NCBI GenBank assembly: GCA_964411505.1 | Contig: CAYPLH010000027.1 | Coordinates: 1 to 50,653 of the forward strand | DNA length: 50,653 nucleotides | Source: CAYPLH01 sp964411505 | GTDB lineage: Bacteria; Bacillota; Clostridia; CAYPLH01; DUMO01 | Direction: 5' to 3' | In this document: positions 17,735 to 24,905 of the stretch, piece by piece | Position numbering within the stretch: the first letter of the stretch is position 1 | Layout of the letters: each line of letters begins with the position of its first letter | The notes under the pieces: generated by a model | Told to the model about the DNA's origin: nothing | The model's database searches: none | What the model saw: only the letters and a program-made list of their open reading frames with translations | Program-made: the position numbers and the translations under genes

Positions 17735-18691
17735 TTATACATTTAAAGAATTCAATAATTCCATCATAATGGTTCTATATTTGTTATCCGGAATTTCATT
17801 AAGTACTTTTCTGCCTCTTTTTATATATTTGTTCAACATTTTATTAGTTCTTGCAATCCCTTTTGATTTTTTAACAACAGCTCCTAATTTATCTATATCC
17901 TTGTGATTTATTAAACCGTTATCTGTAAATAAAGACATTGCTTTATCATTTCTTAAATTTTCGCGTAGAGCATATATTACAGGTAATGTAATGTCACCCT
18001 GCTGTAAGTCATTTCTGACTGGTTTACCTTCTTTTTGCTCATTAGAGCTAAAATCCTTAATATCATCCCTAATCTGAAAAGCCATGCCAAAATAATAACC
18101 GAATTTTGATATCTTTTTGACCGTCTCTTTTTCAACATCAGCCAAAAAAGCACCTGCAGCACAAGCAGCACTAAATAATACAGCTGTTTTCCTGCTTATT
18201 CTCTTTAGGTACGAAACAATGGATGTATTTATCTTAAACCTCGCTTCATATTGATCCACTTCGCCTTCACATATAGCCTTTAATGCTCTTGCAATCATTT
18301 CAAGATTCTCCACTGGGATTTCTTTTGAAAGCATCATGATAGCTCTTGTATACAAAAAATCTCCTACATAAACTGCCATATCGACACCATATGAAGACGC
18401 TACAGTTGACAGTCCTCTTCGCATTGGCGACTTATCTATTATATCATCGTGCACAAGGGTAGCTGTATGTAATATCTCAATGGCTCCTGCCATATGCAAA
18501 ACTTTTTCTCGTTGATAGTTTCCAAATTTGGCTGCAAGTATTACAAATGCAGGTCTTAACCTTTTACCACCGGCTTCAATCAGTTTTTCAGCAGTATCAG
18601 ACAAAAGCTTGTTTCGTGAATTTATGTTTGTTTTTATAAGTTGATCAACCTCTATCAACTCTGCTAATATCTCCGGATATTTATTCCACAA
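17735..18691 (-). CDS. Polyprenyl diphosphate synthase (HepT/DmkB-like)
   Basis: A trans-isoprenyl diphosphate synthase of 318 residues making a medium-chain polyprenyl diphosphate, probably the quinone side chain. GGKRLRP near residue 41, the first aspartate-rich motif LVHDDIIDKSPMRRG (DDxxD near 79), KTAVLF near 168, and the second motif FQIRDDIKDF near 208 are all present. It sits directly behind EetB-like, EetA-like and ApbE genes, the same company kept by dmkB in the Listeria EET locus. The start TTG is preceded by GGAG. Chain length cannot be judged from sequence alone; HepT of menaquinone synthesis is the nearest general label. Confidence 0.9.
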   Translation of the reverse strand: MWNKYPEILAELIEVDQLIKTNINSRNKLLSDTAEKLIEAGGKRLRPAFVILAAKFGNYQREKVLHMAGAIEILHTATLVHDDIIDKSPMRRGLSTVASSYGVDMAVYVGDFLYTRAIMMLSKEIPVENLEMIARALKAICEGEVDQYEARFKINTSIVSYLKRISRKTAVLFSAACAAGAFLADVEKETVKKISKFGYYFGMAFQIRDDIKDFSSNEQKEGKPVRNDLQQGDITLPVIYALRENLRNDKAMSLFTDNGLINHKDIDKLGAVVKKSKGIARTNKMLNKYIKRGRKVLNEIPDNKYRTIMMELLNSLNV

Positions 18692-18697
18692 TTTTAA

Positions 18698-19210
18698 TTA
18701 CTCCAATCTTGGCAATATCTTTTTTAAAGCTTTTAACAAAAAATGTGCTGTTAACCCTGTAAAACCACCCATTATTATTCCAGCAAACAACAAAAAAGGC
18801 GCGTAAGATATAACTGATAGTTCTTTCATTACTATTACTGCTACAAACAATTGTCCCATGTTGTGAAATATTGCTCCACTCACGCTTATTCCAATTAAAC
18901 TAAAATAATCTTTAAACTTATGATACATAAGCCCCATTACTAAAGTACTTAGCAAACCACCGATTAAGCTGAACCAGAACACTATAATACTGCCACTATA
19001 TATAGAAGAAAGTACAACTCTTACTATAACAACCTTTGTTGCACTTTTATAGCCAAAGAGGGCTATTACAATTAAAGTAATAATATTTGCAAGTCCTAGC
19101 TTTATTCCTGGTATTGCAACTGGCAGTGGAATCATTGATTCTACAATCGAAAGCACAAGTGCTTGAGAAGTTAGTATAGATAATATGGTAATTCTTTTTG
19201 TCCCTTTCAC
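18698..19210 (-). CDS. EetB-like membrane protein (Gx transporter/HepS-like family)
   Basis: A 170-residue integral membrane protein of the family annotated 'Gx transporter' or 'heptaprenyl diphosphate synthase component I' (Pfam Hpre_diP_synt_I). About five hydrophobic segments are visible. The conserved loop VAIPGIKLGLANIITLI appears near residue 35 and SGAIFHNMGQLFVA near residue 112, both typical. The fold resembles ECF-type substrate-binding components. I start at GTG 19210, which follows AAAGGAG, rather than the longer ORF. It is 6 bp ahead of the polyprenyl synthase gene. The Listeria homologue EetB is needed for extracellular electron transfer, but its reaction is unknown. Confidence 0.8.
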   Translation of the reverse strand: MKGTKRITILSILTSQALVLSIVESMIPLPVAIPGIKLGLANIITLIVIALFGYKSATKVVIVRVVLSSIYSGSIIVFWFSLIGGLLSTLVMGLMYHKFKDYFSLIGISVSGAIFHNMGQLFVAVIVMKELSVISYAPFLLFAGIIMGGFTGLTAHFLLKALKKILPRLE

Positions 19211-19270
19211 TTTGTGCTCCTTTAGTAAAAAAAAGAAATCAAATAAAAAACATTTCAGCATTCTAACCTG

Positions 19271-19336
19271 TCAGCTCTCCAACCTTCCAACTTACAACTT
19301 TCCAACTTTCAACCTTCCAACTTTCCAACTTTCAAA
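19271..19336 (-). repeat. Short tandem array of 7-8-nt units (AACTTTCC type)
   Basis: The plus strand shows about eight units of the form CCAACTTT/CCAACCTT/CAACTTT in a row. They end at CAGCTCTCC and fill the spacer between the eetA-like stop and the eetB-like start. The other end of the array, read on the minus strand as GTTGGAAGGTTGGAGAGCTGA, resembles 42309-42332 (GTTGGAAAGTTTGAGAGCTGA). Confidence 0.7.
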
Positions 19337-19717
19337 CTAATAAGTAACTCCATCAACCTTTTCGGGTTCACCCTCAATTTTTATTATAAATCTATTTGGT
19401 ATGCACACAGCAAGGTCGCCAATCTTATCAAGCCAGCTGGTATTGACACAAACTCTGTCAGGGCAGTTCGATTCGAGAACTCTGATTCTACCCTTCTCGA
19501 TCAAAATTGTATTTTTATACTCTCCTTCTATATCGAACATTATCGGTTCAGCTACAGAGTCAAGATCAACTTTTCTAATAACCTTACCTTCATGAGATAT
19601 AATTGCAACTTTGGCATAATCATCTCTTCCACTCTTATAAGTGAAATAACCTATATAAACAAGCACCGAAATAACTAATAAAAAAATCAGAAGTATTATA
19701 TCACCTTTTTTCAACAT
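19337..19717 (-). CDS. EetA-like NusG domain II protein
   Basis: A 126-residue membrane-anchored protein with one N-terminal transmembrane helix (IILLIFLLVISVLVYIGYF, about 7-25) and an exported domain of the NusG_II family (Pfam PF07009). The domain includes the block ESNCPDRVCVNTSWL and CIPNRFIIKI. The start ATG 19717 lies inside the 3' end of apbE (17-bp overlap), with AAGG upstream, so the two are translationally coupled. Longer starts would run deeper into apbE. Homologues accompany ApbE, Gx-transporter and polyprenyl synthase genes. The role is presumed to be in an extracytoplasmic redox pathway but is not established. Confidence 0.82.
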   Translation of the reverse strand: MLKKGDIILLIFLLVISVLVYIGYFTYKSGRDDYAKVAIISHEGKVIRKVDLDSVAEPIMFDIEGEYKNTILIEKGRIRVLESNCPDRVCVNTSWLDKIGDLAVCIPNRFIIKIEGEPEKVDGVTY

Positions 19718-20738
19718 ACTCAAATACCTTGCTTTCATCTTCAAATACAAAATTATCTTTAAGCCCATGGGTAACATAAATTTTATTCTCTTTAGTTATA
19801 AAAATCCCCTCAACATTGTCAAGACTTTCAACAAAGGCTAAGGCTTTATCAAGTCCCATAACAAAAGTAGCTGTAGAAAGAGCATCTGCATCAACTGATA
19901 ATTCGGTTACTATGGTTGAACTCATTAAATCTGAATCCGATGGGTAACCTGTTTTAGGATCAATGATATGATGATATCGTTTTCCTTCTTTTTCAAAGTA
20001 ACGTTCATAATCACCTGATGTGACAACCGCCTTATCTGAAACATTGATTATTCCAATATAATCATTTTGCTGTGTTTGGGGATTTTGTATGCCAATTCTC
20101 CATGGACTTCCATCCGGTTTGTTGCCTAAAACTACAACATTACCACCAAGATTCACGAATGCAGATTTAATCCCATATTCTTTATATAATCGTATTGCCT
20201 CATCCCCTGCAAAACCTTTTGCGATAGCTCCAAGGTCTATAACTTGTCCGTTCGTTTTAAGCCCTACCATGCTTTTACTTTCATCAATAATTATATCATT
20301 GTAGTTTATAAAACCTAGCGCATCTATTATTTCAGAGACATTAGGAACCCTAGGGTTATCGGTGAATATGCCCCACATTTTGACAACTTTTCCGACAGTA
20401 ACATCAAATGTGCCCCTTGATAGATTGCTAAATTCCCAAGCTTTTTTAAGCACATATAGTGTGTCTTTATCAACCTTAACAAGTTCTCTACCAGCAAATT
20501 CATTGATTTTATTAACATCACCACCAGGTGCATTAATAGTCATGAGTCTTTCAATATCAGCTATTTTTTTGTTGACTGCTTTTATTGCTTGGTCAGCATT
20601 TTTTCCATACACTTTCTGCATTATTACTGTTCCCATTAAAAAGTCCTCGGACAGACCTGGTTTTTGAAATTTTGAGCATGAGATTAGAACAATACATATA
20701 GTTAAAAATATAAAAAATAATTTCAGTTTTCTTGTCAT
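19701..20738 (-). CDS. apbE: FAD:protein FMN transferase (ApbE), lipoprotein
   Basis: Transfers FMN from FAD to a Thr/Ser of exported target proteins (345 residues). A lipoprotein signal with lipobox LISC is at about 17-20, so the enzyme acts outside the membrane. Family blocks are FLMGTVIMQKVYG near residue 33, VGKVVKMWG near residue 123, IDLGAIAKGFAGDEA near residue 165, VNLGGNVVVLG, YHHIIDPKTGYP near 260, and the Mg-binding SVDADALSTATFVMG near 285. It is the first gene of the apbE-eetA-eetB-polyprenyl synthase run, divergent from ndh2. No RnfG or NqrC target is in the window, so the substrate protein must be elsewhere. Confidence 0.93.
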   Translation of the reverse strand: MTRKLKLFFIFLTICIVLISCSKFQKPGLSEDFLMGTVIMQKVYGKNADQAIKAVNKKIADIERLMTINAPGGDVNKINEFAGRELVKVDKDTLYVLKKAWEFSNLSRGTFDVTVGKVVKMWGIFTDNPRVPNVSEIIDALGFINYNDIIIDESKSMVGLKTNGQVIDLGAIAKGFAGDEAIRLYKEYGIKSAFVNLGGNVVVLGNKPDGSPWRIGIQNPQTQQNDYIGIINVSDKAVVTSGDYERYFEKEGKRYHHIIDPKTGYPSDSDLMSSTIVTELSVDADALSTATFVMGLDKALAFVESLDNVEGIFITKENKIYVTHGLKDNFVFEDESKVFEYVEKR

Positions 20739-20835
20739 GTCTTACCTCTTGTCACTTTTTACAAACTGTATTCTGGCGTGTAATTCACACTGTTAGATCT
20801 ATATCAATAAAAACCTTGTACTTCTTCTTAAATAC

Positions 20836-20853
20836 TTGTTTAATTTTTATCAA
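20836..20853. promoter_or_regulatory. Putative Rex (NADH-sensing repressor) operator
   Basis: TTGTTTAATTTTTATCAA matches 12 of the 14 fixed positions of the Firmicutes Rex consensus TTGTTAANNNNTTAACAA. It lies in the divergent region between apbE (start 20738) and ndh2 (start 20958). Rex regulates NADH-oxidising genes in many Clostridia, which fits an NDH-2 locus. The region is AT-rich, so chance similarity is possible. Confidence 0.4.
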
Positions 20854-20893
20854 ACTGGTGTAAATATTATACAACAATAAAATAAAGATGAAT

Positions 20894-20921
20894 TTGCTAA
20901 AGCAGGGTATAATAATATAAT
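20894..20921 (+). promoter_or_regulatory. SigA-type promoter for ndh2
   Basis: TTGCTA (20894-20899) and TATAAT (20916-20921) are separated by 16 nt. The -10 lies 36 nt ahead of the chosen ATG. A second TATAAT (20909-20914) overlaps this spacer. Confidence 0.5.
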
Positions 20922-20957
20922 ATATTGAATAAGCAGAACAAACAAGGGGGACTTTTT

Positions 20958-22721
20958 ATGGCTTCAAAGAAAATACTAATATTAGGTGGTGGGTACGCAG
21001 GCATTGAAGCGGCTCTTACTTTACACAAACGTAAGAAAAAAGGTGAAGATATTGAAATTACACTTATTGATAAAAACTCATATCATACTTTATTAACAGA
21101 ACTTCATGAAGTTGCTGGTAACAGAATAAGTGATGATGGTGTCATTATTTCATTGAAGGATATTTTCCAGTATACTGATGTAAATGTTGTAAAAGATGAA
21201 ATAAATGATTTTGATTTTGATAAAAAAATTCTTTTTTCAAATAATAGAGAATATAAATATGACTATCTTATAATTGCTATAGGCAGCGAACCGAACTTTT
21301 TCGGGCTCCCTGGTTTAGAAGAGAATAGCTATACCCTCTGGTCCTACAACGATGCAATAAAAATCCGTGAACACATTAAGGATTGTTTTGAACAGGCTTC
21401 TTCTGAAAAAAATCAAAATATACGCAAATCCCTTCTAACCTTTGTAGTAGGCGGTGGAGGCTTTACAGGAGTTGAGCTTGTTGGTGAGCTTTCTCATTGG
21501 TTTAAAAAGCTTTGCCAAGAATATGAAATTTCAAAATCTGAGCCACGTATTATTCTTGTTGAAATGCTGCCTACCATCCTAAGCACCTTACAACCTGCTA
21601 GTATAAAAAAGGTATCAGATTACCTTGAAAATAAGCTTCATGTAGATGTGCGAACTAAGTCTTTAGTAGTTGAGGTCACTGAAAAAAAAGTTATACTCAA
21701 AACTGGTGAGGAGATTTTCACCAATACACTTATATGGACAGCAGGCATTAAACCTGCCAAAATAGGCAGAGAATTATGTGTTAAAAACGGTAAGGTTTAT
21801 AGGATGGATGTAGATAAATGCACAGAAACTAGGTATGAGCATGTATATGCTGTTGGCGATGTAGCAGCATTTTCTAACAGCGAAACAGTAATGCCTGCAC
21901 TGGTTGAAATAGCTTTGCAAACAGGTAATACTGCCGCTTTAAATATTCTGGCTGATATTCGAGGTCAAGAAAAAAAAGAGCTAAACCCAAAACTGCATGG
22001 TGTTATGGTCTCAATAGGAAATTTCTTTACTGTTGCCGAAATTATGGGACGGCGCCTTCCTCTCCTTTTTGCAATTCTTTCTAAATATTTTGTTAACATT
22101 CATTATCTATTTGGGATAGGTGGATTTGAACAGGTTGTAAAATATTTAAAACATGAGTTTTTAGATAGGAAGCACAAAAAATTCCACATTGAAAAACACT
22201 ATACAAAAAGGACTCTTACTTTATGGCTTGTTCCCATGCGATTATTTTTAGGTTACTCTTGGCTATATGCAGGCTGGATGAAAATAAAGGGTGATTGGCT
22301 GACCACAGCTATGCTTACTAATTTGCCGCCTGATACAAATACTAGCGCCACTATAGCTGGATTCCAAATGGTTAACGAACATACACCTAATTGGTATGTT
22401 TGGATTGCAGAAAGCATTATTATACCTAACGCTTTATTTTTCCAAGCTCTAATTGTTATTTTAGAAGTCGGTCTTGGTCTAGCTTTTATAACCGGAACAA
22501 TGACCTTTTTTGCAGGTCTAATATCGCTGGGAATGATTTTGAATTTTACACTGTCCACTGGCTTTAATGAAGCGAGCTGGTGGTATATTCCTGCGTCTAT
22601 ATCAATGCTAGGAGGCGCAGGAATGGCTTTTGGCGTAGATTATTATTTACTTCCCTATTTGATGAGGGTATGGCGGTATTTTGTAAGAAACAAACGAATA
22701 AATTTGCTAATATTTAAATAA
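20958..22721 (+). CDS. Type II NADH dehydrogenase fused to a DoxX-like membrane domain
   Basis: A single-subunit NADH:quinone oxidoreductase type flavoprotein (587 residues), longer than the usual ~400. The first FAD motif KKILILGGGYAGIEAAL is at the N-terminus. The NADH-binding glycine motif FVVGGGGFTGVELVGEL lies near residue 165. VYAVGDVAAF, near residue 300, is the distal FAD-binding block. After about residue 415, a second module with four hydrophobic segments begins LWLVPMRLFLGYSWLYAGWMK and matches DoxX/TQO-type membrane proteins. Start ATG 20958 follows AGGGGGA; the ORF to 20925 is upstream extension. It is divergent from the apbE-eetA-eetB-polyprenyl synthase run. In Listeria, Ndh2 feeds electrons to a separate demethylmenaquinone pool for extracellular transfer. 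Confidence 0.88.
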   Translation: MASKKILILGGGYAGIEAALTLHKRKKKGEDIEITLIDKNSYHTLLTELHEVAGNRISDDGVIISLKDIFQYTDVNVVKDEINDFDFDKKILFSNNREYKYDYLIIAIGSEPNFFGLPGLEENSYTLWSYNDAIKIREHIKDCFEQASSEKNQNIRKSLLTFVVGGGGFTGVELVGELSHWFKKLCQEYEISKSEPRIILVEMLPTILSTLQPASIKKVSDYLENKLHVDVRTKSLVVEVTEKKVILKTGEEIFTNTLIWTAGIKPAKIGRELCVKNGKVYRMDVDKCTETRYEHVYAVGDVAAFSNSETVMPALVEIALQTGNTAALNILADIRGQEKKELNPKLHGVMVSIGNFFTVAEIMGRRLPLLFAILSKYFVNIHYLFGIGGFEQVVKYLKHEFLDRKHKKFHIEKHYTKRTLTLWLVPMRLFLGYSWLYAGWMKIKGDWLTTAMLTNLPPDTNTSATIAGFQMVNEHTPNWYVWIAESIIIPNALFFQALIVILEVGLGLAFITGTMTFFAGLISLGMILNFTLSTGFNEASWWYIPASISMLGGAGMAFGVDYYLLPYLMRVWRYFVRNKRINLLIFK

Positions 22722-22782
22722 CAAATTATATTTTGTTGCAACCCGATACCCTTAATACTTTTAAATTAGGAAATACATGCTA

Positions 22783-22826
22783 GTGTAGCAAAAGAACAGA
22801 CTAATTATTTTTTTAAAAACTAATGG
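22783..22826 (+). repeat. Partial copy of the GTGTAGCAAAAGAACA repeat
   Basis: GTGTAGCAAAAGAACAGACT is followed by AATTATTTTTTTAAAAAC. It aligns with the left arm of the 5410-5537 element (GTGTGTAACAACAAAAACAG, then GCTAATTGTTTTTTTGAAAAC) with few differences. It lies downstream of ndh2. Confidence 0.55.
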
Positions 22827-22830
22827 TACG

Positions 22831-22887
22831 CATAAATGTAAAAGAACCTTGAAGCCTTAAGGCTCCCAAGGTTCTTTTACATTTATG
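22831..22887. terminator. Strong bidirectional terminator between ndh2 and the SSB-like gene
   Basis: A long hairpin pairs CATAAATGTAAAAGAACCTTG with CAAGGTTCTTTTACATTTATG around an inner GCCTTAAGGC. The pairing is essentially perfect. It sits between the converging ends of ndh2 and the SSB-like gene and abuts the stop codon of the latter. A-rich and T-rich tails inside the stem suit either direction. Confidence 0.75.
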
Positions 22888-23571
22888 TTAAGCATAGTCC
22901 ACACTATCATCACTCACGTCAATGCTATTATGTTCATTGTCTTCTCCATCTTTGCATAATTCCATCTTTGATATAGATACTTCATATGCAGTTCTTGCTA
23001 CTACACTACCTGATTCAAGTGATTTTTGATATTTGCGACTTTGAATTCTTCCCCATACTTTTAAATTGTCTCCTACACTAAGGCTTTCTGAATATCTTGC
23101 ATTTCTACCCCATGAAATGCAAGGTATATAATCGGATTTATTATAAGGCCGATTAACCGCAAATAATACATCGGTTATTTCTCTTCCAAATGGCGTCATT
23201 CTGTATATTGGCTTTTTGCAAATATACCCATTTAGATACACTTGATTTAAATGCTTCATATTGTCACTATTATCAAGTAAAGTGAATTCTCTTACAAAAA
23301 CTGTTAATACAAGCTTATTCCCACTGTCATTATAACTGTTGTATGAACGGAATTGCCCTTCAAGCTCAATGTAGTCTCCTTTTTTAATGGGTGTCTTAAT
23401 CAGACGTTCTGAAATTGTTACGGGTATTCTATCATACGCGTCGCTCAATCTGGATACCTCAACATACATTCGGTAAAAGCCTTCACCATAAACTTCATGA
23501 CTAAATTCAAGCTCCGATATTATTTTACCGGAAATGGTCACCTTGTTATTTTCTATGATGTTTCCAACCAT
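22888..23571 (-). CDS. SSB-like protein with two OB-folds
   Basis: A 227-residue protein annotated in Clostridia as single-stranded DNA-binding protein. There are two related halves. The first (about 8-105) has KVTISGKIISELEFSHEVYG and ELEGQFRSYNSYN. The second (about 108-205) has NQVYLNGYICKKPIYRMTPFG, ITDVLFAVNRPYNKSDYIPC, and LKVWGRIQSRKY, the classic SSB OB-fold pattern. The acidic tail (DGEDNEHNSIDVSDDSVDY) resembles the partner-binding tail of SSB but ends in VDYA instead of DDIPF. It is not the replication ssb operon (no rpsF/rpsR), so it is a paralogue of unknown specific role. Confidence 0.8.
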   Translation of the reverse strand: MVGNIIENNKVTISGKIISELEFSHEVYGEGFYRMYVEVSRLSDAYDRIPVTISERLIKTPIKKGDYIELEGQFRSYNSYNDSGNKLVLTVFVREFTLLDNSDNMKHLNQVYLNGYICKKPIYRMTPFGREITDVLFAVNRPYNKSDYIPCISWGRNARYSESLSVGDNLKVWGRIQSRKYQKSLESGSVVARTAYEVSISKMELCKDGEDNEHNSIDVSDDSVDYA

Positions 23572-23910
23572 TAGCCCCCCACGCTCCTCTTTTTATGCTT
23601 CTGTACATCAATAAATTTATCTCATGTAATAATATTCACAACTACCATACTTTAGAAGTAATTTTACAAAAAATCCCCTTTTCTATTCGTGAGCCTAGTT
23701 ATCGTCTACTCATTCATAAGATTTCAAAACATCAACCTTTGTAGAAGGTTGGAGGAATCATAATATTAATTATATTACAAATTTTAACTAATGCAATTAT
23801 TATATTAAAATTTTGCATTACATCGACTATTTTCATCTACTTTCAACAATTAAAAACCGCTAATTAAAGTATAATGCACAATATCTTGCTTCTTTTTTTA
23901 TTCTGTCACT
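23572..23910. other. 339-bp AT-rich intergenic region
   Basis: No ORF or RNA gene is seen. A small inverted repeat, CAACCTT/AAGGTTG (about 23730-23748), has a T-rich 3' side on the minus strand and could be a weak terminator for the deacetylase gene. Confidence 0.3.
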
Positions 23911-24678
23911 TTATTTTTTGGTCTTTTGCGTCCCATCAAAATCTATATAGTAATTTTCCTTAAAAATTAATTCTGAAACAGGAACAAAGTTAAATCCTTT
24001 ATTTTTTAATGTTTCTAAAATCACTGTCAGTATTTTAGCTGTATGTTGTGTATCATTATGAAACAGTAGTATCGAGCCTCCTTTAGTGTTACTTACTATT
24101 CGTTCTATTATTGTTTCTTTTGAAATACCGGGTTTCCAATCAAGTGAGTCCACGTTCCATTGAATTGTAAAACATCCAAGCTCCCTTGCAGTGGACACAG
24201 TCATATTATTATAATCACCATAAGGTGCCCTGAAAAGATCAATTTTCGATCCTGTTATTGAAGTTAATTTATTGTTACAGCGCTCAATTTCAGATCTGAT
24301 TCTATCCTTTCCAACCGCACTCATCCTCACGTGGGTGTGTGAATGATTGCCTATATCATGACCATAACTATGAATCAGTTTTACCATTTCAGGGTTTTTT
24401 TCTGCCCAATGTCCAACCAAGAAAAAGGTTGATCTGGCATTATAGTGTTTCAAGGTTTCTAAAATCTCAGGAATATCATCTGCTCCCCAAGCACAATCAA
24501 ATGTAATTGATATGTTTTTGTTATTAGTTTCAACTGAATATATCGGCAGATCCCTTTTAGCGTTAAAAACATTGATATTATCTATTTTGCCTATACTTAA
24601 AAATATGCAGCACAGCACTGCTAATGCTAGAAAAAAATACAAGAATATTCTTTTTGCCCTTATCACAAAAATTTTCAA
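23911..24678 (-). CDS. Polysaccharide deacetylase, PdaB-like
   Basis: A carbohydrate esterase family 4 protein of 255 residues. An N-terminal membrane anchor/signal (about residues 8-32, IFLYFFLALAVLCCIFLSIG) is followed by the NodB domain. Motif 1 is ITFDCAWGADD, the sporulation-type variant of TFDD seen in PdaB. Motif 2 is the metal-binding GNHSHTH. Motif 3 is FRAPYGDYN. Motif 5 is LLFHND. PdaB is a sporulation protein needed to maintain the spore after cortex formation. I use TTG at 24678, which follows GGTGAGGTGA. It is a single gene between an SSB-like gene and hppA. Confidence 0.87.
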   Translation of the reverse strand: MKIFVIRAKRIFLYFFLALAVLCCIFLSIGKIDNINVFNAKRDLPIYSVETNNKNISITFDCAWGADDIPEILETLKHYNARSTFFLVGHWAEKNPEMVKLIHSYGHDIGNHSHTHVRMSAVGKDRIRSEIERCNNKLTSITGSKIDLFRAPYGDYNNMTVSTARELGCFTIQWNVDSLDWKPGISKETIIERIVSNTKGGSILLFHNDTQHTAKILTVILETLKNKGFNFVPVSELIFKENYYIDFDGTQKTKK

Positions 24679-24774
24679 AACAATCACCTCACCAAAGTAT
24701 ATTAACGAGATGGATTGTCCTATCACATATGAGTGTGAAAGAGTACTTTCAACAAATTCCTTTCTAGGCGCACC

Positions 24775-24809
24775 AAAAAAGCCCGGGATTTTACATCCCA
24801 GGCCTTTTT
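24775..24809 (-). terminator. Rho-independent terminator (second of two after hppA)
   Basis: On the minus strand, GCCTGGGAT and ATCCCGGGC form a 9-bp stem (one G-T pair) with a 5-nt loop, followed by TTTTTT. It is about 100 bp beyond the hppA stop. Confidence 0.8.
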
Positions 24810-24855
24810 CAAAGTATATTTCATCTTAAAACTATATTAATTAAATGATCACTCC

Positions 24856-24890
24856 CTAAAAAAAGCACATTCCATGGAAATGCTTTTTAG
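24856..24890 (-). terminator. Rho-independent terminator (first of two after hppA)
   Basis: AAAAAGCA and TGCTTTTT arms surround a TTCCATGGAA core, ending in a T-run on the minus strand. It lies 16 bp past the hppA stop codon. Confidence 0.75.
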
Positions 24891-24905
24891 GTACTGTTTA
24901 TTGTA

